Shown: positions 38,343 through 46,944 of the stretch, in pieces
Layout of the letters: every line of letters starts with the position of its first letter
Position numbering within the stretch: the first letter of the stretch is position 1
Assembly (NCBI RefSeq): GCF_004764705.1
Contig: NZ_SHLX01000002.1
Location: 62,001 to 126,000 of the forward strand
Direction of reading: 5' to 3'
From: Paenibacillus cymbidii
GTDB lineage: Bacteria > Bacillota > Bacilli > Paenibacillales > NBRC-103111
DNA length: 64,000 nucleotides
Position numbers and translations under genes: made by a program
The notes under the pieces: model-generated
What the model was told of the DNA's origin: nothing
Seen by the model: only the letters and a program-made list of their open reading frames with translations
Databases searched by the model: none

Positions 38343-40679
38343 TTATCCCGTGCTGCGCGTCAACCGGTATTCGTTCGGCGTGATGCCGAACCGTTTCTTG
38401 AACAGCTTGAAATAATTGCTTTCGTTCGTGAAACCGACTTTCTGAATGATCGCGGCGATGCTGTCGTCGCCTTGCTCCAGCAGCTTCAGCGACTGCGTCA
38501 GCCGAATTTCGTTGATGTAGTCGGCGACCGACACCGACTCCTTGCTGCGGAAGTAACGGCCGAGATACCCGGACGACATGTTCAGCGCGTCGGCGATCGA
38601 CTGCAGGCTCAGGTTCGGATCGGTGAAGTTCGTCTCCACCATGTCCTTGACGGCCCCGATCAGAAATTCCGGCTTCTCCGGCTTGCCCGTTTCGCGTTCG
38701 TTCGTCAGCTCGAGCAGCATCCGGTCGAACAGCTCGCGCACCGCGGCAAGCGTCTCCTGCTCCAGCGCCTGCCGCCGGTACCGCTGCAGCACGACCGCCA
38801 TGGAGCCGGCTTTGGGCGTTTTCATTTCCCTGATGGTCTGGTTGACGAACATCAGCAGCTGCAGGATCGCCTCGTCCACATGCTCGCAGTGGTAGGTGGC
38901 GATAACGGCGAACACGCTGTCCAGCCGCTGCTTCATCTGTTCCGGCTGATTGCTCATGATGCTTTCGGCCAGCTTGCGATACAGCTCCGGCGGCACCTGC
39001 CGGTCCGGCTCTTTCTGCTGGTTGTTGTAGACCGCCGGCGTAATGATCGTCCCTTTTCCGGCGATCATGCGATAAAGCGCATGCGTCTGCGCCAGCTGAT
39101 AGCTGGCCGTGGCCTGCCGGTAGTCGGTCATCGGATCGCTGCATACGACGGTGATGCTGAGCTTGTAGTAGCCGAGCAGCGTTTCCTGGATGCGTCTCAG
39201 CACCGCTTCGACCTGATCTTGCTGCCTTTCCTGCCTGCCTGCGCCGTCTTCGGGCAGACCGATCAGCAGCAGCACATGATCGCCCGGCATGTCGAGCGTC
39301 TGGCCGGCGAACCGCTCGCCGGCGATTTCTTCGGCGATGTTGCCGATCGCGAAGCGGAACAGCTTGCGCTCCGCTTCCGATCGTTCGCTGCAGAAAGCCG
39401 CGTAATCGTCGATCTTGAGCAGCGCGATGCGAAACGGCGATACCGGAATCCACTTGTTGCCGCCGGTGTACTGCTCGATCTGCTCTTCGGTGATGGCGGC
39501 GCTGTCGGCCATCCATTCCCTCAGGAAATACTGGTACAACACTTGCCGGTTGGCCATGCCCGACTCCTGCATCTGGACGATGTTGGACTGCATGTCCTTG
39601 TAGACGTTGGTCAGGAAAATCATTTCGTCCCTGTCGCCGCCGGCCGCTTCCGGCCCGCGGTTCGGCAGCGTCTTCAGCTGGTTGACGAGACCGCCGACCG
39701 GCTTGTACACGCGCACCGAAAAGAGCACGGACACGAGCACCGAAAGGATGGCGATCGCCGCCAGCGCAAACAGGGAGAACGTGCCGATCTGGTTGATCTT
39801 GCCAAAAAGCTGGTCGTAGGGCTGCACGCTGACAACCTTCCACTGATTCAGCGAGGAGGTCAGGTAAGTGACGATTTGTTTGCCGGCGCCGTTCTTGACG
39901 ATAAAATAGCCGGACTGATCCGTCGCATCTTTCAGCTTGTCCAGCATTTCCTGCCGGCTGGCGTCGGTCAAGTCGGATTCGTTGCCCTGCTCGATCAGCT
40001 GCCCGTCGCTGTCGACCAGATAGACGCTGCCCAGCGCGTCGTCGGCCAGCTCGTTCAGCGTGCGAATGTTGTCGAACAGCCATTCCGGCTTGATCAGAAC
40101 CATCAGCACGCTTTCGCCCGGCGAATAGTTGTCGACCGAGCCGTACATAAAATAGGCGAAGACGCGCTGCGGCGCGCCGTCCATGTTCGTCACGTACGGC
40201 AGCAGCTTCAGCTTCGGCAGCACTGGATGCGCTTCCACATACTGCTGGAGCTCGCTCTTGTTGTCCTGGCTGCACGATACCGGCGCGTTGTCGCTGGCAT
40301 ACGTGCACTTGTTGTACGCGTTGTAAATCTGGATCGAACGAATATACAGGTTCGCGTTCTGGATATCCTCCAGCTTGCGCAGCTTGTTGTAAAACTCGAA
40401 CACTTCAAGGTCGACCGTATTCATCAACGACGTCAAATCGCGGTTGTAGATGGCGGACACCGCCAGCGACTTGACCATCTCGTTCAGGTTGTCGATGTTG
40501 TAATTGACCTGGTTAAGCACCTTGCGGTTGGCATCCTGCTGCAGGTCCAGCGTCTTGTCGCGCGAATAAACGTAAACGATCGAGCAGAAGACCAGCAAAA
40601 AAACGACGACAAGCAGCGAATTCGTCGAGAGGATGCGCCAAAAAAACTTGCGCGAAAAATAGTTGGACAGCCACTTCAA
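38343..40679 (-). CDS. Membrane-bound AraC-family transcriptional regulator
   Basis: 778 aa from a TTG start at 40679, chosen because GGAAGGAGG lies nine bases before it; the frame is open 17 codons further. Helix near 15-35 (ILSTNSLLVVVFLLVFCSIV), cache-like extracellular part (CTYASDNAPVSCSQDNKSE), second helix (IGTFSLFALAAIAILSVLVS), cytoplasmic linker, AraC double helix-turn-helix at the end (LSLQSIADALNMSSGYLGRY, DSIAAIIQKVGFTNESNYFK, GITPNEYRL). Bounded by terminators on both sides, so monocistronic. Probably controls the importer downstream. Confidence 0.88.
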   Translation of the reverse strand: MKWLSNYFSRKFFWRILSTNSLLVVVFLLVFCSIVYVYSRDKTLDLQQDANRKVLNQVNYNIDNLNEMVKSLAVSAIYNRDLTSLMNTVDLEVFEFYNKLRKLEDIQNANLYIRSIQIYNAYNKCTYASDNAPVSCSQDNKSELQQYVEAHPVLPKLKLLPYVTNMDGAPQRVFAYFMYGSVDNYSPGESVLMVLIKPEWLFDNIRTLNELADDALGSVYLVDSDGQLIEQGNESDLTDASRQEMLDKLKDATDQSGYFIVKNGAGKQIVTYLTSSLNQWKVVSVQPYDQLFGKINQIGTFSLFALAAIAILSVLVSVLFSVRVYKPVGGLVNQLKTLPNRGPEAAGGDRDEMIFLTNVYKDMQSNIVQMQESGMANRQVLYQYFLREWMADSAAITEEQIEQYTGGNKWIPVSPFRIALLKIDDYAAFCSERSEAERKLFRFAIGNIAEEIAGERFAGQTLDMPGDHVLLLIGLPEDGAGRQERQQDQVEAVLRRIQETLLGYYKLSITVVCSDPMTDYRQATASYQLAQTHALYRMIAGKGTIITPAVYNNQQKEPDRQVPPELYRKLAESIMSNQPEQMKQRLDSVFAVIATYHCEHVDEAILQLLMFVNQTIREMKTPKAGSMAVVLQRYRRQALEQETLAAVRELFDRMLLELTNERETGKPEKPEFLIGAVKDMVETNFTDPNLSLQSIADALNMSSGYLGRYFRSKESVSVADYINEIRLTQSLKLLEQGDDSIAAIIQKVGFTNESNYFKLFKKRFGITPNEYRLTRSTG

Positions 40680-40718
40680 CCTTTTGTTCCTCCTTCCGAC
40701 AACCCGTACTGTCTGATT

Positions 40719-40727
40719 ATTATAACA
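40719..40727 (-). promoter_or_regulatory. Extended -10 promoter element of the AraC gene
   Basis: Minus strand TGTTATAAT (TGn plus TATAAT), about 40 nt before the TTG start. No good -35, as usual for extended -10 promoters. Confidence 0.5.
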
Positions 40728-40730
40728 CAA

Positions 40731-40768
40731 GCGGCAAAAAGGAGGACAATAGCCCTCCCTTTTGCCGC
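40731..40768 (-). terminator. Terminator after the fourth importer's binding-protein gene
   Basis: Minus strand GCGGCAAAAGGGAGG and CCTCCTTTTTGCCGC pair over 15 positions with one G-T pair, about 40 nt after the stop codon at 40808. Confidence 0.8.
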
Positions 40769-40807
40769 CTTCTTCCGCCCTTTCGTCCCTGCCGATCGGA
40801 AATCGCG

Positions 40808-42379
40808 TTATTTGGCCGCCTTCAGCGCCCGTTCATAAGCCGTTTTGTAAGTCGTCAAAATTTTGTCGACGCCGAGCTTCTTCTGCTCTTCGACGTACTT
40901 GTCCCAATCGGCCAGACTGCGGTCGCCGAGAATGAACTTCGAGACGTTCTCGTCGCGGCTGTTGTTCAGCACGTCCCCGGCCGTCGCCAGCACTTCCATC
41001 TCCGCCGCGGTGAACGCCGGCGACGGCTGGCGCACGGAATCGTATTGCGGCGCCTGCTCGTAAGCCTTCTTCAGCTCCGGCGAAGCGAGCGAAATGTGAG
41101 CGTCGTAGTCGAACCAGATGTACGTGCCGTCCGTCGACAGCCCCGTTTTTTTGCGCAGCTCCGAAACGTCTTTCGCATCGACGGTGAACGTCTTTTTGCC
41201 GTTTTCGGTTTTGTACGTTTCGCCTTCGACGCCCCAGCTGACCAAAGTGCGGCCTTTGTCGGAATAGAAGTAGTCGAGAAACTTGACGACGTCCTTGATG
41301 TTCTTCGATTTGGAAGATACCATGAAGCCTTCTTCGGTAATTTGCGTATACGCGTTCTTGCGCGGACCGTTCGCCCAGCCGGCCGGCGGCGCCATGAACG
41401 CCAGGCTGTACGCCGGATTGTCCTTGCGCAGCGCCGCGTTGAAGAAGTCGATCCGCCCGATGTAGTCAAGCGTAATGAAGCCGCGATCCGTCGACATCAT
41501 GTCCTGCCACAGCTTCGTGTCGACCGTCAGGAAGTCCGGTGGAATCAGCTTCTCCTTGTAAAATTTGTTCAGGTACGTCACCATCGTCTTGAAGTTGGTT
41601 TCCGTCGGGCCGTACTTCCATTCCTTGGTGCCCGCATCGTAGTAGACGCTCGGCGTCGAAGTGAACATCGCCGGCGTATCGAACGAAGCGCCGAAGTTGA
41701 GCAAGCGCTGCAGCCCGTTGCGGAATGTAAGCGGATAACTGTTCGGATACAGCTCCTTCAACTGCTTCAGCACCGTGTACAACTCATCCCACGTTGCCGG
41801 CGGCTTCAGGTTGTGTTTGGCGAATACGTCCTCGCGGTACATCCAGATCATCCGGTTCGTTTCGCCGATGCCCTGATTGGGCAACGTGTACATTTTGCCG
41901 TCGGAGGCGATCGCGCTCTGCGCCGTTTCCGGATTTTTCTCCATCCACTTCTTGAAATTCGGCATGTCGTTCACGTAATCGAGCATGTTGGCGAGCGCGC
42001 CCTGCTGCCCGTATTTGTCGGCGAGCGCCTTCGACTGCGTCCACAGCAGATCGGGCAGCGTGCCCGACGCCATCGTCAGGCTGAGCGCGTCCTCCAGCTT
42101 GCCTCCTGGCGGCGTCTGGATGTCGAGCGTGACGCCGGTTTCCTTCTCGAGATACTTCCAGATCGGCCAATCCTTCGCATACGGCCAGCTCGGATTGCTG
42201 TAGTTCAGGAAGCTGAACGTCTTCTTCGCCGGCGCCGCGGAAACGACCGCGCTCGGGTTCGCCGCGCTGGCGCTCGGACTGGCCGACGACGCGGACTTGC
42301 CGTCTCCCCCTCCCGAACACCCGGCAATCGCCGCGACTCCCACGGACACCGCAAGCAAGGACAACGCTTTGTGTTTCAT
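40808..42379 (-). CDS. Extracellular solute-binding lipoprotein of an ABC importer
   Basis: 523 aa. Signal peptide MKHKALSLLAVSVGVAAIAG with lipobox IAGC, Gly/Ser/Ala linker, family-1 binding fold (TFSFLNYSNPSWPYAKDWPI, DLLWTQSKALADKYGQQGAL, FLDYFYSDKGRTLVSWGVEG). Last gene of the importer operon starting at 44270. Confidence 0.92.
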   Translation of the reverse strand: MKHKALSLLAVSVGVAAIAGCSGGGDGKSASSASPSASAANPSAVVSAAPAKKTFSFLNYSNPSWPYAKDWPIWKYLEKETGVTLDIQTPPGGKLEDALSLTMASGTLPDLLWTQSKALADKYGQQGALANMLDYVNDMPNFKKWMEKNPETAQSAIASDGKMYTLPNQGIGETNRMIWMYREDVFAKHNLKPPATWDELYTVLKQLKELYPNSYPLTFRNGLQRLLNFGASFDTPAMFTSTPSVYYDAGTKEWKYGPTETNFKTMVTYLNKFYKEKLIPPDFLTVDTKLWQDMMSTDRGFITLDYIGRIDFFNAALRKDNPAYSLAFMAPPAGWANGPRKNAYTQITEEGFMVSSKSKNIKDVVKFLDYFYSDKGRTLVSWGVEGETYKTENGKKTFTVDAKDVSELRKKTGLSTDGTYIWFDYDAHISLASPELKKAYEQAPQYDSVRQPSPAFTAAEMEVLATAGDVLNNSRDENVSKFILGDRSLADWDKYVEEQKKLGVDKILTTYKTAYERALKAAK

Positions 42380-42415
42380 GGTGCTGCTCCTCCCTTTTTC
42401 CCTTGGATTAGTATG

Positions 42416-43282
42416 TCAACCTTTGATAGACCCGATCAGGGCGCCCTTGGCAAAATACTTCTGCAAGAACGGGTATACCATAAGGATTGGCAATGTGGAA
42501 ACCATAATCGTGGCGAATTTGAGCGACTCGTCGACGAGAATCGTATCGCCGCCGATGTTCGTCGCCTGATTCGAGTTGCTGACGCCTTGCAGCACGATGT
42601 TGCGCAGCACGACTTGCAGCGGGAACAGCTCGGTGCTGCGCAGGTACAGCATCGCCGAGAAGAAGTTGTTCCAGATGCCGACCGCGTAGAACAGGCCGAT
42701 CGTCGCCAGAATCGCTTTGGACAGCGGCAGGGCGAGCCGGACGAATACGCCGATGTCGTTCAGGCCGTCGATGCGGCCCGATTCCTCCACTTCCTTCGGC
42801 AGCCCGGCGAAAAACGTGCGCATCACGATCAGGTTCCACGTGCTGACGGCCGTAGGCAGCACCATGCCCCAGATCGTGTCGACGAGCCCGTAGCTCTTGA
42901 CCACGAGGAACGTCGGAATCATGCCGCCGCTGAAAAACATCGTCGCCACAATCATCATCATGAAGCCGCGGTGAAACAGCATCTCCTTCTTGGCGACGGC
43001 GAAGGCGCCGGCCGCAGTGACAAGCAGCGAAATCGCCGTGCCGAGCACGACATACAGAATCGTGTTGCCATAGGCGCGGACCATGAGCGGGTCCTGCAGC
43101 ACGACCTTGTAGACGTCGACGTTCCAGCCTTTCGGCCACAGGAACACGTCCCCCTTAAGCACATGCACGCTGTCGCTGAGCGATACGGCGATCATATAAA
43201 CGAAAGGATACAGAGTGGCGATCACGACGCAGGCAAGCAGCGCATACAGCGCATAATCGAATCCCGTCAGCCGTTGCCTCAT
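42416..43282 (-). CDS. Sugar ABC importer permease, YtcP type
   Basis: 288 aa, six helices, EAA loop EESGRIDGLNDIGVFVRLAL, C-terminus KYFAKGALIGSIKG. Lies 19 nt after the LplB-type permease and 36 nt before the binding protein. Confidence 0.93.
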   Translation of the reverse strand: MRQRLTGFDYALYALLACVVIATLYPFVYMIAVSLSDSVHVLKGDVFLWPKGWNVDVYKVVLQDPLMVRAYGNTILYVVLGTAISLLVTAAGAFAVAKKEMLFHRGFMMMIVATMFFSGGMIPTFLVVKSYGLVDTIWGMVLPTAVSTWNLIVMRTFFAGLPKEVEESGRIDGLNDIGVFVRLALPLSKAILATIGLFYAVGIWNNFFSAMLYLRSTELFPLQVVLRNIVLQGVSNSNQATNIGGDTILVDESLKFATIMVSTLPILMVYPFLQKYFAKGALIGSIKG

Positions 43283-43301
43283 GGCGTTTTCCCCCTTCTT
43301 T

Positions 43302-44270
43302 CTACCACAGGCTCGTTTCGCTCCACTTCCGGCTCAGCCAGTTCGCGGAAACGATGAAGAGCAGATTGATGACGCTCGTAAACAGATCGATGGCGGTGGC
43401 GTAGCTGTAATTGCCTTTGCCGAGCCCGACGCGGTAGACGTAGGTGCTCAGAATGTCTCCCGTCCCGTAAACGGCAGGGTTGAGCATGAGAAACACTTTT
43501 TCGAAGCCGATCTCGAGCACGCTGCCGACATTGAGGATGAGCACGATGATCAGCGCGGCGCGAATGCCGGGCAGCGTCACGTGCGCCATCTGCTTCCAGC
43601 GCCCGGCGCCGTCCATGCGCGCCGCTTCGTACAGCTGCGGATCGATCGCGGTCAGCGCGGCCAAATAAAGAATCGTCTCCCAGCCGACATGCTGCCATAT
43701 TTCCGACAGCACGTAGATGCTGCGAAACATGTCCTCCCGCGCCATGAAATTGACCGGCTCCACGCCAAACGATTCCATCAGCCGATTGACGATGCCGCTC
43801 GACGGCGACAGAAACAGCGTCATCATGCTGACGACCACGACGTTGGAAATAAAATGCGGCAAGTAGCTGACCGTTTGCACGAATCGTTTGACCGCCATCT
43901 GCCGCACCTCGTTCAGCAGCAGCGCCAACAGAATCGGCGCCGGGAAGCCGAAGACGAGCCGGTAGAAGCCGAGCAGGAACGTATTGCGCAGCAGCTTGAC
44001 GAAGTCGGGGCTGTCGAAGAACATGCGGTAATACTTCAGCCCGACCCAGTCGCTGGCCCATACGCCCTTGAACAGGTTGTAATCCTTGAATGAAACGAGA
44101 ATGCCGAACATCGGGACGTAGCGGAACAGAATGTAGTAGACGAACGTGGGCAGGAAAAGGAGGAGCAGGTACTTGCTTCTCCCCCATCTTCTGCCGAACG
44201 TCGGCTTGCCTGACGCAAGCTGCGGTTGAATGTCGTTCTCCATGCGAACGGTGCGGACAGTGCGGATCAT
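43302..44270 (-). CDS. Sugar ABC importer permease, LplB type
   Basis: About 322 aa. The start at 44270 (MIRTVRTVRMENDI) has GGGGGA at proper distance; ATGs at 44321 and 44243 lack one. Membrane part begins SKYLLLLFLPTFVYYILFRY; EAA loop YEAARMDGAGRWKQMAHVTL; C-terminus SETSLW. First gene of the operon, divergent from the AraC gene at 44511. Confidence 0.9.
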   Translation of the reverse strand: MIRTVRTVRMENDIQPQLASGKPTFGRRWGRSKYLLLLFLPTFVYYILFRYVPMFGILVSFKDYNLFKGVWASDWVGLKYYRMFFDSPDFVKLLRNTFLLGFYRLVFGFPAPILLALLLNEVRQMAVKRFVQTVSYLPHFISNVVVVSMMTLFLSPSSGIVNRLMESFGVEPVNFMAREDMFRSIYVLSEIWQHVGWETILYLAALTAIDPQLYEAARMDGAGRWKQMAHVTLPGIRAALIIVLILNVGSVLEIGFEKVFLMLNPAVYGTGDILSTYVYRVGLGKGNYSYATAIDLFTSVINLLFIVSANWLSRKWSETSLW

Positions 44271-44440
44271 GCGGCGATTCCCCCAGCCTTCGAGTGTGTC
44301 TCCTGCCGTTATGGGAGCCATCGTAGCAAACGGAAGCCGCCGCGGGTATGATGCGATGTTGCGAACCTTGACCCGGCTTGCACTTTCGCCAAAAAAACGG
44401 CACGATCACAAATCCGGTCAAGAATCGCAAGAACAGTCGT

Positions 44441-44470
44441 TTGTCGGTGCGGAAGGGCGAGTGGTATACT
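44441..44470 (+). promoter_or_regulatory. Promoter of the AraC gene at 44511
   Basis: TTGTCG (-35), 18-nt spacer, TATACT (-10) preceded by TGG, about 40 nt before the start codon. Confidence 0.6.
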
Positions 44471-44510
44471 CTAGTTTAAAAATAAGGCCGTTATCGGCGG
44501 GGGCGCGACT

Positions 44511-46799
44511 ATGACGGGAATGAAGGGGAAGCCTGCGGGGAGAAGCCACACCTCGCTGTTCGGCGCATTGTGCCTCAGCTTTGCGGGCATCATCGCTTTG
44601 CTCATGTCGTTCAATTATTTGGCCTACACGTTTTTCCGCGACAACATCCGCCAGGAGCTGATCCGGGGCAGCAGCCTGAACCTGAACACGACCGTCACAA
44701 ACTACGAGAAGCACCTCGGCCAGTTGAAAAGCTATTTGATGAGCTACCTGTTCCGCACCGACACACAACTGGTTGCCGACAACCGCAGCCGGCCCGCCGA
44801 CTACGACTTGTACCGCAAGGTGCAGCTGGCGCTGAACAATACCACGAACAATTCGATTCTGTATATGGAAAATCTCGTTTACTACTTCCGCGACAGCCAG
44901 CTGGTCATCGACAAGAACGGCACCCGCGACCCGTCGCTGATGTTCGCCAAGCTGTATGCAAGCGACACGTATACGGCCGCTTTCTGGAATCGCGAAATCG
45001 CCCTCGCGCAGAGCTTCCGCATCTATACCGGCGAAACGTTCCGGGAGCAAACCGCCTTCGGCGAATCGTCCTACGGCGTCCTGATTCCCGTGCTGGCGAA
45101 GAAGGAATACGACGACCAGTTCGGGCTGATCGCGCTGCTGGACGGGACGGGCATGTACGCTTCGTTCCATCAGCCGGGCGGTAACGGCGCGTTCTATATG
45201 TTCGACGCGGAAGGCAGGCGGCTGTTCGCCTCCTCCGACCGGCCGACGTCCGGCGATCCGGCGTTCGCCGAGCTGGCTGGGCAAGGGCATCTGGTGCGCA
45301 AGGACGTCATTTATTTGTACCAGCGCGCCGAAGGCTCCGGCTATCTGTACGTCGACGCGATTCCGCTGCAGAACATATCCGGCCAAATCCGCCGGCTCAA
45401 CTATATTTTCGCCGGGCTGCTGCTCGGCTCGCTGCTGCTCAGCCTCGTGCTGTCGCTGCTGATCGCCCGCCGGTTCCAGCATCCGCTGACCGGCCTCGTG
45501 CAGGCGATCGGCCAACTCGGCCAGCCGCTGCCGCCGCGGACGAGCCGAATCCGGGAGTTCAACCTGATCTCCGAACGCATCCATGCCCTCTTCCAGTCCC
45601 ATCACGACATTAACCGCGACCTCAACGCCAAAAACTCGCTGCTGCAGCACTACGCCTACCTCAGCCGGGCCAAAATGATCGCCGCCAGCGCCGCCGATAT
45701 CAAAATGGCGATCGACGCCGAACGCCCGTACCGGCTTGTGCTGTTCCATCTGGCGCTGAAGGAGCAGGCGTTGGCGGAAACGACGATCGAGCCGCACCGC
45801 GCTTACGCGCTGATCAAGGAAGTGATTCAGCTGTACATGGCCAGCGTCAGTCCGGATTCGCCGACCTTCCAGGTCGAACGCGACCAGATCCTGACGGTGC
45901 TGTTCGATGGCGGGGATGGCGTAGGGCCGATCGGCGACGAGGACACGCTGGCGCCGCTGATCGCCAGGCTTCAGCCGGAAACGCCGTATTTCAACTTCAC
46001 GATCGGCGTCGGCGCGCGTTGCGAAAACGCCCAACAATTCGCCAAAACGTACGATGAAGCGGTCGAACTGGTCAAGCAGCGCACGCTTGGCGAAAACATT
46101 CAAGTGTTCGACCGGCTTGTTTCGCCGCAGCTGCCGCTGGTGCCTACGCTGGCGCAGGAGCAGGAGCTGGCGACGAACTTGAACGCCGGCAACGACGCCG
46201 TCTGCATCCCGCTGGCGGTGCGTCTGATCGAACAGCTGCATCGGGCGGGCGCTCCGGCGCAGGCGATCCAGACGCTCGCCCGCGAGCTGGTGGGCAAAGC
46301 GGTCAAAGTCGTTTACGCCCAGCATTTGACCGTGCCCGGCTACGAAAACACGCGGCAAGCCTACGAGGAGTTGAGGAGTTGCTACACGCTCGAACATTTC
46401 GAGCGGTTCTTCGGCCGTTATTGGGCGGCGTTCGGCCAAGCCGTGCGGTCGAAAAAAGCGGCGGCCGGCGCCGATTACATGATCTCTTTCGTGAAGGAAT
46501 ACGTGGAGTCGAACTACGGCGACGATATTTCGCTCGAGCTGCTGGCGGACAAGCTGAACATCACCGGCTCGTATTTGTCGGCCTATTTCAAGGAGAAGAC
46601 CGGCTCCAACCTGAGCGAATACACCCACACGCTGCGGATGGCCAAGGCGATGGAGATGCTGCAGAACACCGATTTGAAAATCCAGGACATCGCCTCGCTT
46701 GTCGGCTATTTTACCGTCGCCCCGTTCAATCGGGCGTTCAAACGGTTTACCGGCGCCACGCCGACGGAATTTCGCCGGCAGCGGCAGTTGCAGGCGTAA
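44511..46799 (+). CDS. Membrane-bound AraC-family transcriptional regulator
   Basis: 762 aa. Helix near 15-38 (LFGALCLSFAGIIALLMSFN), cache-like extracellular sensor to about 300, second helix (LNYIFAGLLLGSLLLSLVLS), linker, C-terminal AraC domain (ISLELLADKLNITGSYLSAY, LKIQDIASLVGYFTVAPFNR, GATPTEFRRQ). Divergent from the importer at 44270, which it likely controls; the shared gap is about 240 nt. It ends next to a palindrome cluster. Confidence 0.9.
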   Translation: MTGMKGKPAGRSHTSLFGALCLSFAGIIALLMSFNYLAYTFFRDNIRQELIRGSSLNLNTTVTNYEKHLGQLKSYLMSYLFRTDTQLVADNRSRPADYDLYRKVQLALNNTTNNSILYMENLVYYFRDSQLVIDKNGTRDPSLMFAKLYASDTYTAAFWNREIALAQSFRIYTGETFREQTAFGESSYGVLIPVLAKKEYDDQFGLIALLDGTGMYASFHQPGGNGAFYMFDAEGRRLFASSDRPTSGDPAFAELAGQGHLVRKDVIYLYQRAEGSGYLYVDAIPLQNISGQIRRLNYIFAGLLLGSLLLSLVLSLLIARRFQHPLTGLVQAIGQLGQPLPPRTSRIREFNLISERIHALFQSHHDINRDLNAKNSLLQHYAYLSRAKMIAASAADIKMAIDAERPYRLVLFHLALKEQALAETTIEPHRAYALIKEVIQLYMASVSPDSPTFQVERDQILTVLFDGGDGVGPIGDEDTLAPLIARLQPETPYFNFTIGVGARCENAQQFAKTYDEAVELVKQRTLGENIQVFDRLVSPQLPLVPTLAQEQELATNLNAGNDAVCIPLAVRLIEQLHRAGAPAQAIQTLARELVGKAVKVVYAQHLTVPGYENTRQAYEELRSCYTLEHFERFFGRYWAAFGQAVRSKKAAAGADYMISFVKEYVESNYGDDISLELLADKLNITGSYLSAYFKEKTGSNLSEYTHTLRMAKAMEMLQNTDLKIQDIASLVGYFTVAPFNRAFKRFTGATPTEFRRQRQLQA

Positions 46800-46815
46800 G
46801 CTTCGCGCCGGCGTC

Positions 46816-46944
46816 GAAATAAGCCATGTTTCATTGGCTATTGGGTCTAAAAAGGCCGGCAACAAAAAATAGCCAGTGATTTCGCTGGCTATTTCTTGGA
46901 AAAGATCGCTTTTGCGGCTGTTTGGTCGAAATAGGGCTATTCTA
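46816..46944. repeat. Cluster of short palindromes (ATAGCCA/TGGCTAT core)
   Basis: Units near 46816 (AAATAAGCCATG, TTGGCTATT), 46867 (AAATAGCCAGTGA, CGCTGGCTATTT) and a short one at 46929 (AAATAGGGCTATT). It fills the gap between two convergent genes and may end transcription from both. Confidence 0.7.

Noticed and set aside
44418..46865. 815-codon minus-strand frame opposite the AraC gene
   Set aside because: Mirror frame of a GC-rich gene; no start signal or domain.
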